From Apium graveolens (Eukaryota; Streptophyta; Magnoliopsida; Apiales; Apiaceae): a DNA stretch of 64,000 nt. The translations under genes and the position numbers were made by a program. How positions within the stretch are numbered: the stretch's first letter is position 1; each line of letters starts with the position of its first letter. The stretch spans positions 232,863,111 through 232,927,110 of the forward strand of contig NC_133656.1 of assembly GCF_009905375.1 (NCBI RefSeq). The letters are read 5' to 3'. Under the pieces are notes generated by a model that was not told where the DNA came from, did no database searches, and saw nothing but the letters and a program-made list of their open reading frames with translations. Of this stretch, positions 34,404 to 47,695 are shown piece by piece.

Positions 34404-35914
34404 GTGTGATTTTTAGAATGAACCATAATGTTGCAAGCTCTTTCGCCTCCTTACATGTTAAGGTTTTAAAACTTCCATGTCTCAGGTTCTAGAACTTGTC
34501 TCTATTGATGACACATTCTATGCAATCCGATTGGTAAGTTTTTATCCGGGACACAATATAGTTATAAGGTCTGTCCAGGATTGATTTATCACGGGGTGAC
34601 GAAGATCATTACCATGTGTAAGACATTATGCTTAACGAAAACTGAGGGCAGAGAATGTAATGTTGTAGTTTTCATGAAAATTGCAAGGCCAAGTTTTGGT
34701 TATTGACATGTGGGGAAAGTTCATCCTCTAAGTAGTGTCAAAAGTTCTAGATATATTAGTTCAGAATTCAGATAAACTTGCACTCTGTCCCCCCTATCAA
34801 CACACAAAGTTATAGCACAAGCGAGATCTATATTCTAAAATAGGCAATCTGGCATATTGCGTTTCCATTGGAGACCTATAGACTAAACCAGGTAATCTGG
34901 CATATCGCGTTTTCATTGGGTTACTTATCCTTTAAGTTATGACCTATACAGTTATATTATATCTACTGAAGACAAACTATTATATAAAGATCCGACTAGC
35001 TTTCCGAAAAAACTCAAGGTGTTGGACAAAACTGTCAAACGAATGTTATGCAAAGAACAGAAACACAGTTACCCATTTCCGCTAGACAGCAACATAATCC
35101 AACTTTGGTCCACTGCATCCTATGTATTTACACCCATGTAATGTTCCATCACTTTGAAACTGCACCAATCAACCAGAAACGATTAATTCTTCTGTTCACT
35201 ACAATAATATATTGTACATATATAAGATGCTGCTGCTCATTCACCAAAAGAATGAGAGATCTCTTTTGCTCTATTGAATCAGCGTTCTTAATGCTATTTT
35301 GCAAAGTACATCACAAGTTCTATATATTTTTGTTAGGATCACAAGTTCTTCAATGCGGATAAAATTGATTTCTTCGGAAATTACCTCTTTTACATAAGCT
35401 TGACTTGTTCCTTGTATTGGCCATGTGTGGAAACTAAAAAGCTGATTCTGACAACAAACTGTCAACTCCTTCCCGATCCTTGACTATATTCATGGGAAAC
35501 ATCTTGCAGCTCAGCTGCAACAACTTTGTTATCCATTACTTGGTGATCATAAAGAACTGGATAGTTGCACCAACTTTTTCCCACAAAAGAATGATAAATA
35601 AAAAAATCGAAGCTTACATCACTTGTATTGCGTAAAGGGTAGTGGTATCTCACACACCCCACCTTTTCTATTTATTTTACAATCAATTTCACGTCTAATT
35701 GGTACAAGACATGGCAATCCCTATAACAACATTTGCCCATCCTGATTTTTTGATGAAATTTTACCCGAACATTAACAATCGCGTAGATGGTGACTGTGTG
35801 ACTAGCTTTGAATTTTGATACACAGTTTCTGGCATAGAGCTTTAGGGTCTGAAAATCCAGCGTGAGAGTTGCAAGTTTCTGGAGATCTAGCACAAGCAGA
35901 CATTAAAAAGTATA
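34404..35914. other. Intergenic and transporter 3'UTR; short tandem duplication
   Basis: A 48-bp unit is duplicated head to tail at 34824-34871 and 34872-34919 (shared word AATCTGGCATAT). The 35.4-35.9 kb part may be 3'UTR of the transporter gene. Short open frames here have no recognisable domain. Confidence 0.45.
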
Positions 35915-37620
35915 TCACACTTCAGGTACTGCAGTAGATCTCGATGCCCGTACTCCATTTAACTCGTGGATCTTTGTACCAACCTCTGCGACAACCAGCT
36001 TGGTTAAAAATAAACCAGACACGAGAGCAGCAACCATCAGCATCGTGAAAACAGCAGTCCAGCTGTTAGTAGAGATGTAACCGGTTAACAATGGTCCTAT
36101 TGCAGCTCCTATTGAGCCAGTTCCATCAATGATTGCCGTGACCGTTGCAAGTGCTCTTCTGTTTCCTTTCAGTGAGCTATGTGTCCCTAAATCGGCTGAC
36201 ACAGCTGTTGTTATAAGAGCATATGGTCCATTGACAAACATGCCGGTGACCAACATGAGAATAACATTGACAGCCAAGGAAATGTGTCCATAGCTACGGT
36301 AAAAGAATAAAGCTGGAATGGCACAGTACATGAAGCTTGCAGCTGTTATCGCTCTAGCATCAAGGCGATCAGAAATGTGGCCAGCCAGGATTCCTCCAAC
36401 TACACCTCCAACATCAAACATTGTAGATAGATTCCCAGCTGCTTCATTAGACAAGTACTTTCCAGCAATCGCTACACATAATATAGATGCACAAATTATG
36501 AGAAGTCATTAACAAACCTGTACATGAGATTTTTTTTCCTTGATAAATACCTTATCAGTTTATCATTCATCAAATTCTGGAGTATACGGAATATCAATAG
36601 AGAAATAAAAATACCTGTGTGGCTAATGTAGAAAGGCAGCCAGTATAGAAATGTATAAGCCACTAATTTTGAGAAGAATAGACAGAAAGCAAATGGAGCA
36701 ACCCCTGGGATCCTCCATGCTTCTATGAACCCAATAGCTGATCCATCTCTTTCTTCGACCTCTGATTTTAACAAAGGTTCTGCTATTGTTTCATCGGCTT
36801 TTATAGGAGTGTGCGATACATCTTGATCCTTATCGAGTCCAACATCCCCAGGACTAACCGGCAACAATAGGAAAAGCACTAAACCAAGAATAGCAATCAT
36901 GAGACCTGGAATCACCATTGACCATCCCCAGCCGTATTTCAGCAAAGCTGAAGCAACTAACGATCCTGTGATGTTACCAACAGATGTATGTGCATTCCAG
37001 ATACCCATTATAAGTCCTCTCTTTCGTTTCCCAAACCAGTTCCCTACAACTGCTACTACTGAAGGCCATCCAGTTGACTGAAACAAACCAGCAAGCATTT
37101 GGACAACTAAATAGTAATAAAACAAATGAATATTTGACCAATATCCCACCCCAAACAGTGCTGTAAACAAACCAGTTCCCACCATTCCGATTGTCAGAAA
37201 ATATCTCAAATTCGTTCTATCACCCAAGTGACCAGAAAAATACATTCCAGTTGAATACACAAAAAGGAAGGCGACATCAAGGTCACCAAGTAGTATTGGT
37301 CCATCCGATCCATTAAAAGGGGCCCATCCATTTCCAAGAATCCACGATTTTCTCTTGCTTTCAAAAGGTTTTCGAGAGTAAGTGCTACTCCACGAGAAGT
37401 TCAAGAGGTTTGCATCCGGAGATTGGGGGTCAAGGGCAGTTTTCACAATACTAGTAGTTTTTCTAGTAGCATGATAGCTTGCGTACGCTAAAAAGGTGAT
37501 GATTAGGACAATGGTTTGGTGGGTTTTAAAAGATAACTTTGATTTCGTTGTGTATTCTATAAATCTAATTCCTAGCGGTTTGCTTTGTTTTCTCTCACTA
37601 GATTCAGACAAAGAACCCAT
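35915..37620 (-). CDS. G3Pp: Glycerol-3-phosphate transporter-like MFS protein
   Basis: Exon 1 is 37620-36615 and exon 2 is 36471-35915, joined through a split Ala codon by a GT-AG intron, giving 520 aa. An in-frame ATG at 37632 would add four residues; MGSLSESSE was preferred because it matches the family start. Features seen: [39 protein letters not shown] (MFS loop motif), [30 protein letters not shown], and in exon 2 [18 protein letters not shown] and [19 protein letters not shown]. About 12 hydrophobic segments are expected, with a central acidic loop (KSEVEERDG). Known: the plant G3Pp group belongs to the organophosphate:phosphate antiporter family of MFS, some members responding to phosphate starvation. 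Substrate here is inferred. Confidence 0.92.
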
Positions 37621-38670
37621 CTTCTTCACCAATAAAAAGATTTAATGAATAGGGCCTCAACTTCCTTCTACAGCTTCCTTCTACAATCTGAAATAACAAA
37701 TAACAGGAAATAGAGATATGACTGCAGAATTAGACATTGACGGTACTAGAAGCTAAAAATACTCTTTAAAATCATATATTAGCAAACATTTGATTATCTT
37801 AAGACTAATAGTCAGCTGACTATAACTAAAGATGCCGAAGAATTTCTAAGTACCCTGCACCGGACTATGCAAATAAACCAGCAAGGGATGCGATCTTTAT
37901 AATCAATCATCAGGATTAGTTTCCGGGCACATTAACCATTAACTATGAACCAAACGTCCCCATAGATATCTTAGTAATCCGTGGATTTGATGAACAACCA
38001 AATTACTCAATCATCTCGTCTCTCTTAATTTCTTCTCGAGTTTGAAGAAGACCCAAAAATCCTGTTCCGTCTGCTATACATACTGCATCTTTAAATTTTA
38101 ACTTTTAAAAAAATAGCAATATAATTACTCGAAATCTAGTACATGATGTTTGTCAGTCTACCCATGTCTATCAGTTCTTCAAGTTAACTACTGAGAACTG
38201 TTACATATCTACCAAACATAACTAATCATATATCTACTTTAACATACCAGAACACATAAAATTCAGTAAGCTTGCAAAAGAAGCAGTTACCAGATTACCA
38301 AATAACATCAAACACTAATCTTAAAGATAAACATGCAACTTCCTTAATCCAACTTCAAACATCTCATAAAAATCTTAACTGCACAATCTCTGCACTCAAA
38401 AATCAAAACCAACCCATTTTTCACAACCCAAATAAAAGAAGAATCCATAAATAATTAAATCCATAATTAATAAAATCCATTACATTAACATGGTCACAAG
38501 TCGCAACTCAGAACAAACGAAAGGTGTGTGTATATATATAATATATAGATAAGAGTGAAAACATATCAAGAATGTAACATAAATTAAATAAAATCTCGAA
38601 ATTTATTACCTTGCATAGATGAGCTGAATGAGCTGAAACAAAGTGATTGTTTATCTGCAACTTATAAATA
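37621..38670 (-). promoter_or_regulatory. Leader, 5'UTR intron and TATA box of the transporter gene
   Basis: A pyrimidine-rich acceptor at 37689-37688 and a donor (GCAAG then GTAAT) at 38609-38608 suggest a 5'UTR intron of about 920 bp. The first noncoding exon would be at about 38635-38610. TATTTATAAG on the minus strand (38661-38670) is a suitable TATA box. Inferred from signals only. Confidence 0.5.
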
Positions 38671-38679
38671 TTTCGAAAA

Positions 38680-40195
38680 ATGTTTATTTTTGTAAGCCAC
38701 AAAAATAGCTAGTCAATTTTTATATTTATGAAGCTTGAATATAACATGTAGGTGTTTACATTTAAGCAGGCCGGTGGTTTATTACATAGTTTGTAAGTAC
38801 CCAATATACCCCTGAATGAAGAAACTATGTGTAGGGGTAGTAATGTAATTTTAGTGGCAGATACGTAATGAAAGTGTGGCATAGAAAGCATATTCGTATA
38901 GTTGCATGGAATAATCCCTTGCGTGCAACGGATATTCTTGGGCCCACATTTCCTACGTGGAAAATGGTAAGCCCCGAACTGGAGCGAGGGGACGTCAACT
39001 GAATTGGACTAATAGATGAATGCCACGTGTCATTAAACGATTCTGGGCTTCTTGTGTCCTTTTGGGTCCAGAGAAAAATGACACCTATATGTGTGATGGG
39101 CTTGTACGCTTCTTTGTCTGCATGAAGTTTCCTTCGCTTGTTGTTATTCGCATTTCATTTTCAATCTCGAGCTCCCCCATATCCTAAAACCTAATCCTAT
39201 ATTTTCATTTATTAACTAATAATAAGAATCCAAGACAACATTGATGGACAGCTACGTATTTAAACGAGTCAAATTGTTACGTGAGCAGTTATACAGTTTG
39301 GTTTATATATTCAATTTCACTTATCTTATGAATGTGTTATCTATTCAATTCGGTTTATATATTCAATTTCACTAATAATGTTCAAGAAGTTAGAATTATT
39401 GCATAACTTTTTCGAGTCAAACTCAAATTTCAAAATACTTGGTTTGTGAGCTTCAACGTACAAGTCTACAAGAGTACTCGATTTTCTTCGCAATAAGGGA
39501 TCAAAAGCTTTTGCAAGAAATTGAGAAAAAATTGAATTGTGATAATAAACTCAGACCACAAGCTTTCAAAACAAACTGATTTGTGTAAGAAAAAGACGAC
39601 GATAAGACAAGAAGAGTGTAATTAGTAGCAGACTAGAGTGTTCTTCATACAAGATGTATCTGTTTGTTTTGAAGATTAAATTTGCTCGTTACAATAAATA
39701 ATCAGATTGTTTTATGTAAAGAGAGAGTATAACTCCTAAATTAACAAATCTCATTTGCCAATAAAGATTTTAAATTTTTGCAAAATTTATTTATATTTTA
39801 TTGCCAACAAAATATTTTTTTTATAATTTTGATTCGAGTTCTTAAAATTAATAAAAATATGTACGTAAAAGAATTTTACAATTACATTTTAACACAAACG
39901 TTTTAAGCATCACTTTTGTCCAAGGCAACTTGGGTTGGCAAAACATTACATAGATAAGAGTCAAGGAGACGATCTAAACTTAAAATGAAAGCTTGTGAAG
40001 ACCCGTCAAATACACAACAGTCCACAGCATTCACTTGAGAATGTTAACCGACATGTTTCACAAATCATCATTAGGACTCTTACATGCTTTTCAAACCCCC
40101 AAAGTCCTACCCCGCAAAAAATGTTTACCTAAGTTACCTCCTCCCATCTTGTAAATTATGCAACAGAACCATAATTATAAGAAATCCGGAGAAAG
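38680..40195. other. Intergenic and VAP 3'UTR
   Basis: No gene was seen. 39120-39200 is less AT-rich. A 34-bp stretch around TTTATATATTCAATTTCACT is duplicated at 39300-39325 and 39353-39375. The last 200-300 bp before 40196 are probably the VAP 3'UTR. Confidence 0.45.
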
Positions 40196-41628
40196 TCATA
40201 AACTTCTAAGATAATACCCTAGTAGAATGCCAAGTACAGCAATTAGCAAGACGTAGTAGATAGACAGTCCACCGCCACCGTTGTTTCTTCTTGGCCCTCT
40301 CTTCAAAAGTTTCTATTTCAAAAGAGCACAATATTTCAGACAACTAGGTGAGCATAACCACATAAAACAGCAATGCAGGAAATGTCTAATCCACCACACT
40401 TTTTTAGATTTTCAAAGCAACTTCTGTTACAACCAAGAACTAAAAACTATTTGTTTGCTCTAGAAATACAAACATTCATCCGGACTAAACATTTCCCCGA
40501 CATAAATCTGAAAAAAAATGCAGCAGCTTTTCACGCAATGGAATAGAACTCGATCAATGTCACACAAATAATTTATATTAATTCTTACTCTACATATTGT
40601 ATCTGTCGGTCGCGGGATCTTAAATGGAATTAAATTCCATACATCTTACATTTTGATTTATTTTGACTCCTATACAATAAGTATCAACTGATAGATGCTT
40701 CTGAGTTACAATAATGATAATTATGAGAGACAATTCTGTAAATTTTTATGCTTATTGACAATACCCACGGATGAAATCTCAATTGATGTCTTTTTATCAA
40801 CCAAATCAAGCTATAAACAAAGTGCAGGGATAAACCAATCAACAAAAATAAAGATATAATTTACTATACAAGAAACTATTGTGGTGAATATTCTTATAAT
40901 TCTGAGGAGTTATGAGATCAGTCATTGACCTTATTATTGTAGTAAAAAGGACTGTAGCCCTCCAAGCTAATGTAGGGTTTCTATTCCCATTCTTGCCAAT
41001 ATTTTTTTATTCCCAAAGGTGGCATTAGTAGAATTTGTGCGACATTGGGTAAATGTTCAATAGAAAAATGTCCTCTTTCAAATTAAATCCCATTCAGTTC
41101 ATAAGGTTCCTACATAAGGTTCTTACAAGACACATGGTCGAACTACAAGGAGGGGCCAAAACAGAAGTCATGAATATTACACATTCTATTATATTTTACA
41201 TATAATATTTACAGAAAATAGATACAAAATAGATTCAAATTTGTATTTCATAAGACTTGACTGCGCTCGAGTCCTTATGACTTATTGACTTAAGACTCGA
41301 CTAGTAAAAATTTTATATTTAAATATAAATATATATCATTTATCTTTATTTTTATTATTAATTTTAAATTACGAAATGAAGGTATACGTACACGAAACGA
41401 ATCCTTAACAGTTCGGGTTTGGGTCAGGCATTCATGACACGAAACACGAAAGTACACAAAACGAACGAATTTCCAGCTCTACACTATACAGCTTAAAACT
41501 TTTAAGTGCAAACATTTAAGTCAAGAAGATTCTTGATGAAATGTAAATATTCAGCAAATTTTATCAAGAAATCGGAAGAACAAATTCACAGCAACAAACA
41601 ACAACAACAATAACAAATAATAATAACA

Positions 41629-41705
<77 letters not shown>

Positions 41706-44700
41706 TTATTTCTCTCACCAGTTCTTGTTGAAGCCTATTGTTCTCTTGAATAATGGACTGTTTCTCCTTGGTAAGGGTTGATATAAGATCATTAGCCTGC
41801 AACAACACAAAAGAACAAAACTACTTAAAATAAAAGGAAGAAACCTTATCTAAGATTGGGCTATCTTGTCTCTTTCAGTAAGACTAAGGGAACCACAGGT
41901 TGTGAAAACAGGTCCAAAGAGCAAAACTAAACTTCACTAAAAACGATACATCGCATGGTGAAAGAATATTATAACTCTAGGCACAAAGCACACTGCAGTT
42001 TTAGATTTATTTTCTCCACAAGAATACAACAAATAATCTATAAGTGCATAATATAGAATGCATGAATTATTAATATATAAAACAAAAGTAAGTATAAAAA
42101 CTAAGAAATTAGGCAGGGGGGTTTGGGGGGGTTGGGGGAGGGGGGGGGGGGTCGCCATATCAATCAACTGTTAAAAAACTAAATTGCACCAGATGCCACG
42201 AGTGATGAGTCTACACACCCTTATGCTACACATCTTCTGTGACAGTGAGAAAATACTTATTTCTTTTTCTATTTCTAAAATCTTTGTTAAAATTAAGGGT
42301 TTGGAATGTCAGCATTTTATATCATAAAAGTTACCAGTTGTAGCTGTAAATACAATGTTTTGTGCTCCTTAAATTTTTGTTTATATTCTACTGAGTCTAG
42401 CTCTCTTAAAGCTCTGGCTTTTTGGATTAGTTAGTCTTAGTCTAAACATATAAGTTTGGATGATATTGAAGATTTTGTATTTAATAAGGATTCCTAGTCT
42501 TGATTTATGATTCTAGTGGGTCCAAAGTCCATACTCTCTAACGGCATTCCCAACTGAAACCTGCAGGAGTTTCCAATCAACAGACAAAAACAAAATCAAG
42601 CTTAGCACAACTGGTGTCAGATAATAACCAGCCATAATAAGAAATAGGTTTATTTACCACGTGCACCCTTGTTCCATGAAATGGACATTGCTACTTCACC
42701 AACTGGCGAGATACCCAACCCAACCTTGATATGGAAAAAAATAATAATGGTCCTACTCGCCAATTGGTGAGATATCCAATCCAACCTTAATATCGAAAAA
42801 TTTAATAATGGTCCACAGCACTTGGAAGTGAAGGCAGGCCTCAATAAAATAGTGATGTATACATTGCATGTCTGTTTTGTCTTCTAACATGGCTACAGTG
42901 ACAAGGTTTTACCATTTTATATTGTGACTGTATGTTTTTCATTATGATTTAGCAAACAGTCTTTGATATAATGGTATTGTATATGATCATTTATAGACAA
43001 TTTGTTTTAAATTTTTCGTCTTCATCATTTTACCCTGACATTTGACTTTGCTCAGTCATTCTACATCTATCTACCGGGTTGTGTCCTTCATTTTCCTTCA
43101 TTATATAAGATTTTTCCTAGACATAATATTTTAATGCATAGAAGGAACTCTACACTACAATAGCAAACTGATTTCTCTCCATCTAATGAGATTATTTCTA
43201 ATGATGCATGACAAGCATCCTGTTTCAGAAGTGGTGGAAAAACATAATCCTAAATATTTTTTAGAGCCTTAAGTAACTCTGTCACTTGAATGAATTGATA
43301 TAATCTAACAATGATCAGTATTCGGGGGGACAATGAAATGTTCATATCAAGATATTCAAGTAGGAATTAGCAAATATTTAAAACTATCAATGTAAAAGCA
43401 TCTTGTTTGAGAGAATTCATCACCCTCTCCGTTGTATGAGTATCATCAACAATTTCTAGCAGCAATCTATATTGCTATGAAACATGTTCCAAGAACTATA
43501 TGAAATACTATAAAGTAAATAACATAACACAAAACAATCCATACCAAGAACAAGATGGAAGAAACTAAGACCAGAATACAAATGTCAATTTAGAACAGAA
43601 AATCATGTTTGAAAGATATAATGCAGAAAAAGACCTTGGTAGAGGTGATTTGGTGCTCAGAAGATCCTCTAGAAACCTGTAAGGGTTAATAAGGAGGTAC
43701 TGATTAAATTTCCAAAGATAGATGATCACTCAAGAAAGGTCAAGAAAAATAAAATAAAAAGACAAGTGTTTTGATACTTAAATTTAGTACAAAATTTTAA
43801 ATCTATCAATTTAGAAGCATCTCATGAAGAGATTTTTTTTCCCTCTCCATTCATCAACAACTCCTAGCAGCAATCTAGATTGCTAAGAGACATGTTCACA
43901 ATTGCTATATGACATACTCTAAGGTAAACAACATACGAAGAAATTACTAAATTAGCAAACCATACCAAAACTGAGATAGAAGAAACTAAGATCGCTATAC
44001 AATTTATTTCAGAACAGAAATATATGTTTAACACATATACTGCAGAATACCTTGGTAGAGGTAATTTGGTGCTCAGAAGATCCTTTAGAAACCTGTAAGG
44101 GTCAATAAGGACCTATTAATTAAATTTCAGAAGATATGATCACTCAGAATTGGTCAAAAAATAAAAAGAAACAACTGTTTTGATACTGAATATAGTATAA
44201 GAACTCACAGCAGTAGCATTTTCGGATGTATCCTCCTCAGACTCTTCTGGCACAGGCGAAGGTGGACTAGGGGGGTCAACATAAGCAACTGTTAATTTGC
44301 ACTCCTCAACATGATTTCCCGCTTCTTTATTAAACTTGTATATAGAGATTACAAAAGGGAAGCACAAAGTTATAACTGCCCTTTTTAACTCTCCACAGTA
44401 AAAAAATTATGAATGATCAAGACAGAATCTCCAAACTCAAATGACTCTCACCATTTCTGGGGTAATATCTTTTGGAGTAGCACCAGGGGGAGCCGCTACG
44501 CTTTGGACAAGAAATTTGTCATTGCATTTCAAACTCGAGGGTTGTTCTTTCAGAGCTTGCATAGTAACTGAACCAGTTTGTAGAATAGTTACACCTAATA
44601 TTAAAAAAGAGAACTATATAGCTTCCAAGAATGTAAAGAGTAAAACAATGAAATTACCGGTTACATTGCTTTGTGAACGTGGTGGCACAATACCATTGTT

Positions 44701-46062
44701 AGGCCGTACAGAGTACTTCTTTGGGTTAGTAGTCTTTACCTGCAACAGGAAAAACCATGCTGGTAATTTTTAACTCCAAATACACAAACGAAAAGCACAT
44801 ATATAGATATGATATCACCCTAACAAAAAGCAAACTTTGTAAGAGTGGCAGTTTATGGTGGTTGTTGGTGGCTGATGGTGGTCTCTAGTGATTGCGGACG
44901 GCTGCTGGTGGCAATCAACGCCTGGTCATTGGCTGATTGATAACTACGATAATTATCTAATTCTAAAATATTCAAACTAAATAAATCACATCCAATTTAT
45001 CTTTATTATAAACAAATAATAGAATAACTCCACAATCCACATCGCTTAATGAGGGGTGCAAGAACAAAAGGTCTAATTGCTTATGAAGCTCAGTCTGAGG
45101 CTGGGAGCAACCATTAGCCCCAACATAGATCTGTTGCTGCATACGATACAGATATATATACTCGAAAAGGAATACGCACTACAAGCACTTTGCAAAGGAA
45201 AAAAAATGACTGAGTGCAGCAATTTCAACACAAAGTTCCAGTTTACGAACATGTAGTTATCGTTTGCTCCTATAAGTCTTTGCCAAGTTCTAACCAACCT
45301 CACGTCTCACAAGTAAAGAAAAAATAACAACCCCGTCCTATGGAGTCCCATACATACATAACCTGTCCCGTCCATATCATGTCAAATTAAACATTTTCAA
45401 CATAAAAAAAAAAAAAAAAAATCAATCCCATCCAAACGAAGATATATGCAATTACTAAACTGATCACTACTCGCTAATAGTAAACTAAAGAGCTTGATGC
45501 TCCTAAGTACGTACTCGCCTAACTTAGGTGATATACAAAAGAATTCTAATGTGAATGTGCGGGTAATTGCAGAATTTGATCAGATACAAATATGCCATTA
45601 AAATACACTATAATTACGCAGGTCTTGTTTAATTGCAACCTACAACAACTAACTAATCCAAAATTTAAAAATGAGGCAAAACAAATCAAAATCGACAGGG
45701 AGTACTAACTACAAACCGAAACCCCAATCAAATTTTTGATTCATACAATCACGAAGAGAACACATACAAATCAAATCGCGATACGCAAAATCAATTACCT
45801 TAAACGCAACATGCTTATCAGTCTTATTGGACAACTGAAATGAGCAACAAATCTGCTTCTTTAGCTCAACTGTTAATCAATTAAACACACGCAAACAACA
45901 ATCAGTAACTAACAAACAAAATAATAAAATAAAACCCTAGCTTAAATTAAACAGTAATTAAGAAAAATGAGTGAATTACTGACGTGGAAATTCGAGCTCG
46001 AGAGGATCGACGGAGATGAGTTCAGTTGGATGCGTGGACTGAAACGGCGTAGGTGAATCCAT
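40196..46062 (-). CDS. VAP27: Vesicle-associated protein (VAP27-like), nine exons
   Basis: Exons: 46062-45984, 45869-45799, 44739-44658, 44567-44452, 44334-44209, 44092-44051, 43676-43635, 41796-41719, 40312-40196. All introns are GT-AG and phases agree, giving 250 aa. Residues about 15-135 form an MSP domain: LISVDPLELEFP, ELKKQICCSFQLSNKTDKHV and the VAP signature VKTTNPKKYSVRPNNGIV. Next come a Pro/Glu linker, two near-identical 14-residue repeats from duplicated exons, a coiled coil (ANDLISTLTKEKQSIIQENN) and a C-terminal membrane anchor (SIYYVLLIAVLGILLGYY). Known: plant VAP27 proteins are ER-anchored and bind partners at ER-plasma membrane contact sites and the cytoskeleton. Confidence 0.92.
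41370..41483. mobile_element. hAT-like terminal remnant in VAP intron
   Basis: The right end reads, on the minus strand, TAGAGCTGGAAATTCG, like the hAT terminus at 29600. CACGAAAC/GTACAC words resemble 9390-9890. The left end was not found. Confidence 0.35.
41630..41710. repeat. (AAT)n microsatellite beside a VAP splice donor
   Basis: About 20 AAT units turn into ATT units at 41691, making the array partly self-complementary. It starts only about 8 bp inside the intron from the donor of exon 8 (GT at 41718-41717). Confidence 0.9.
42115..42151 (+). other. G-run tract, strong G-quadruplex candidate
   Basis: Four G-runs (6, 7, 5 and about 12) are separated by TTT, TT and A. It lies in a VAP intron on the strand opposite the transcript, so the pre-mRNA is C-rich here. 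Confidence 0.8.
42690..42812. repeat. Two-copy tandem repeat (about 62 bp) in VAP intron
   Basis: Units starting CACCAACTGGCGAGATACCC and CGCCAATTGGTGAGATATCC both end AATAATGGTCC. No function is evident. Confidence 0.7.
43635..44092 (-). repeat. Tandem-duplicated VAP exon with flanking intron
   Basis: The 42-nt exons 44092-44051 and 43676-43635 are nearly identical (VSKGSSEHQITSTK and VSRGSSEHQITSTK) and spaced 416 bp apart. Flanking intron sequence (TTACAGGTTT side and the CTTGGTAGAGG side, plus GATCACTCA, GTTTTGATACT) is duplicated too. Both keep good splice sites and are a multiple of 3. Confidence 0.88.
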
Positions 46063-46486
46063 GGGAGAGATTGGGAGAGATTTTGATGGATGATGAGAGA
46101 GGAGAGATGTATAGATAGATAGGAATATTAAGGTTTAGTGTGTATTTGTGTTTCAAGTGAGGAATAGAAACCGAAGAGAATATGGATTCAACTTTGTTTC
46201 TGGCTGTTTGATCGACAGCGTGACTACAGCAATTCAGATTCGGGTCTGCTCTTCAGTCAAGATGTCTATTTCTCTTTTTTCTTTTTTCTTTTTTAATAAT
46301 TACTTTGGATTTTGTATATAAAATAATTAAATCCAATTATTATAGCATGGATGGCTATATAATTTTATTCCGGTTGAAATAAAATAAATGATTTTCTTGG
46401 ATTTTAAGAATCTGATTTACTCACTATTTACGTTGACCGTTTATATTTTTATTTAACTGAATTTAATATAATATTTTGTCATTTCA
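46063..46486. other. VAP upstream region
   Basis: GA-rich near the start codon (46060-46160), consistent with a leader/promoter. No clear TATA box was picked out. Confidence 0.35.
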
Positions 46487-47695
46487 TTATTTTGGAGAAC
46501 GAGTTTGGATTAATGACAAATAAGAATATACGAGTATGTATGTGTGTGTATCCATGGATATATATATATATGCACATATTAATTATACAACAATTGATAA
46601 TTTTTAATAAATGAATGACGAGGTGAATTAAATTTATATAGATATTAATGTATGAGATAATTGTCATATGAATTAATTTCCTCGACAAACCCCACTGACG
46701 ATGTTAATAACCTATTAGACGGTGGAAGTATATGATATGTGTCACATAATTATTAATAGTGAAGTATAAATTATACAAATGTGTAAATAGTTTGTTTTAT
46801 TTTTTATTTCATATGACTTAATATAATATTTGGTCATTTCATTGTGTTGGATGACGGTGTATTAAATTAATGATAAATAAGAATATATGAGTATATATCT
46901 ATGCATGTATGTGTGTATGTGTGTATATACGTGTGTATGTATGCATGTATGCATGTATGTGAATATGTATATATGTATGAATTTTATGTATGCATGTATG
47001 TATCATTGTTTGTATGCACGTATTAATTATAAAATAATTAATAATGTTTAATAAATGAAATATGAGTTGAAATAAATATTATATAGATATTAATGTGGGG
47101 TATAATCGTTATATTAATTAAATTACTTATCAAATCCCCTGTTAGTGTATTATATATATAATACATGTATATATGTGTGTATATGTGTGTGTATGCATGC
47201 ATGTATGTATGTATGTATGCATGTATTAATTCATATATACATATATATTTATTATATATATTTATGTATGTGTGTATAATGTCTGTATCCACATATTAAT
47301 TACAAAACAATTAAGAACATTTGATAAATGAATGATGAGGTGAAATAAATACTACTACCTCCGTCCCATTTTATATGTCCCTTTTGGAAAAAAAATGCAT
47401 ATTAAGAAAATGGTTAGTTGGATAACATTTTTAACAAAATACCTCATTAAATGCATTGAAAAAAGAGAATAGATACTAAATTTAGAAAGTCAAATCTTGG
47501 AAATAACAAATCTAAGAATAATTTTGAAAAATTATGCTTAAATTTACATTGAAAGAAGAGAGGGACAAGTAAGTTGGGACAATTTTTTTTTTCAAAAGGG
47601 ACATGTATATTGGAACGGAGGGAGTATATAAATATTAATGTAGGGATATAATCATCATATTAATTAAATTATTCAGCAAACCCCCGTGTTGTTGT
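46487..47695 (+). repeat. Three diverged tandem units with (TGTA)n tracts
   Basis: A unit of about 350-500 bp recurs three times. Its marks are ATTAATGAYAAATAAGAATATA, TATGTATG-rich microsatellites, and AATAAATGAATGAYGAGGTGA ... ATATTAATGT ... AATTAAATTA ... AAACCCC. Copies of the latter part start near 46608, 47049 and 47322. The third is interrupted by the Stowaway MITE at 47355. Confidence 0.7.
47355..47624. mobile_element. Stowaway MITE (270 bp)
   Basis: The ends CTACCTCCGTCCCATTTTAT and, from the right, CTCCCTCCGTTCCAATATAC are typical Stowaway (Tc1/mariner-type) inverted repeats. TA dinucleotides flank it (47353-47354, 47625-47626). The matching tandem unit at 47049 lacks it and serves as an empty site. 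Confidence 0.85.

Noticed and set aside
41551..41720. Ile-run extension of the VAP coiled-coil frame
   Set aside because: It is read-through of the (AAT)n intron repeat past a good splice donor.
44441..44773. Plus-strand 110-aa frame
   Set aside because: It lies opposite VAP exons 3 and 4 and mirrors their coding constraint.
47038..47292. Minus-strand Tyr/His/Ile-rich frame
   Set aside because: It is a translation of the (TGTA)n microsatellite.
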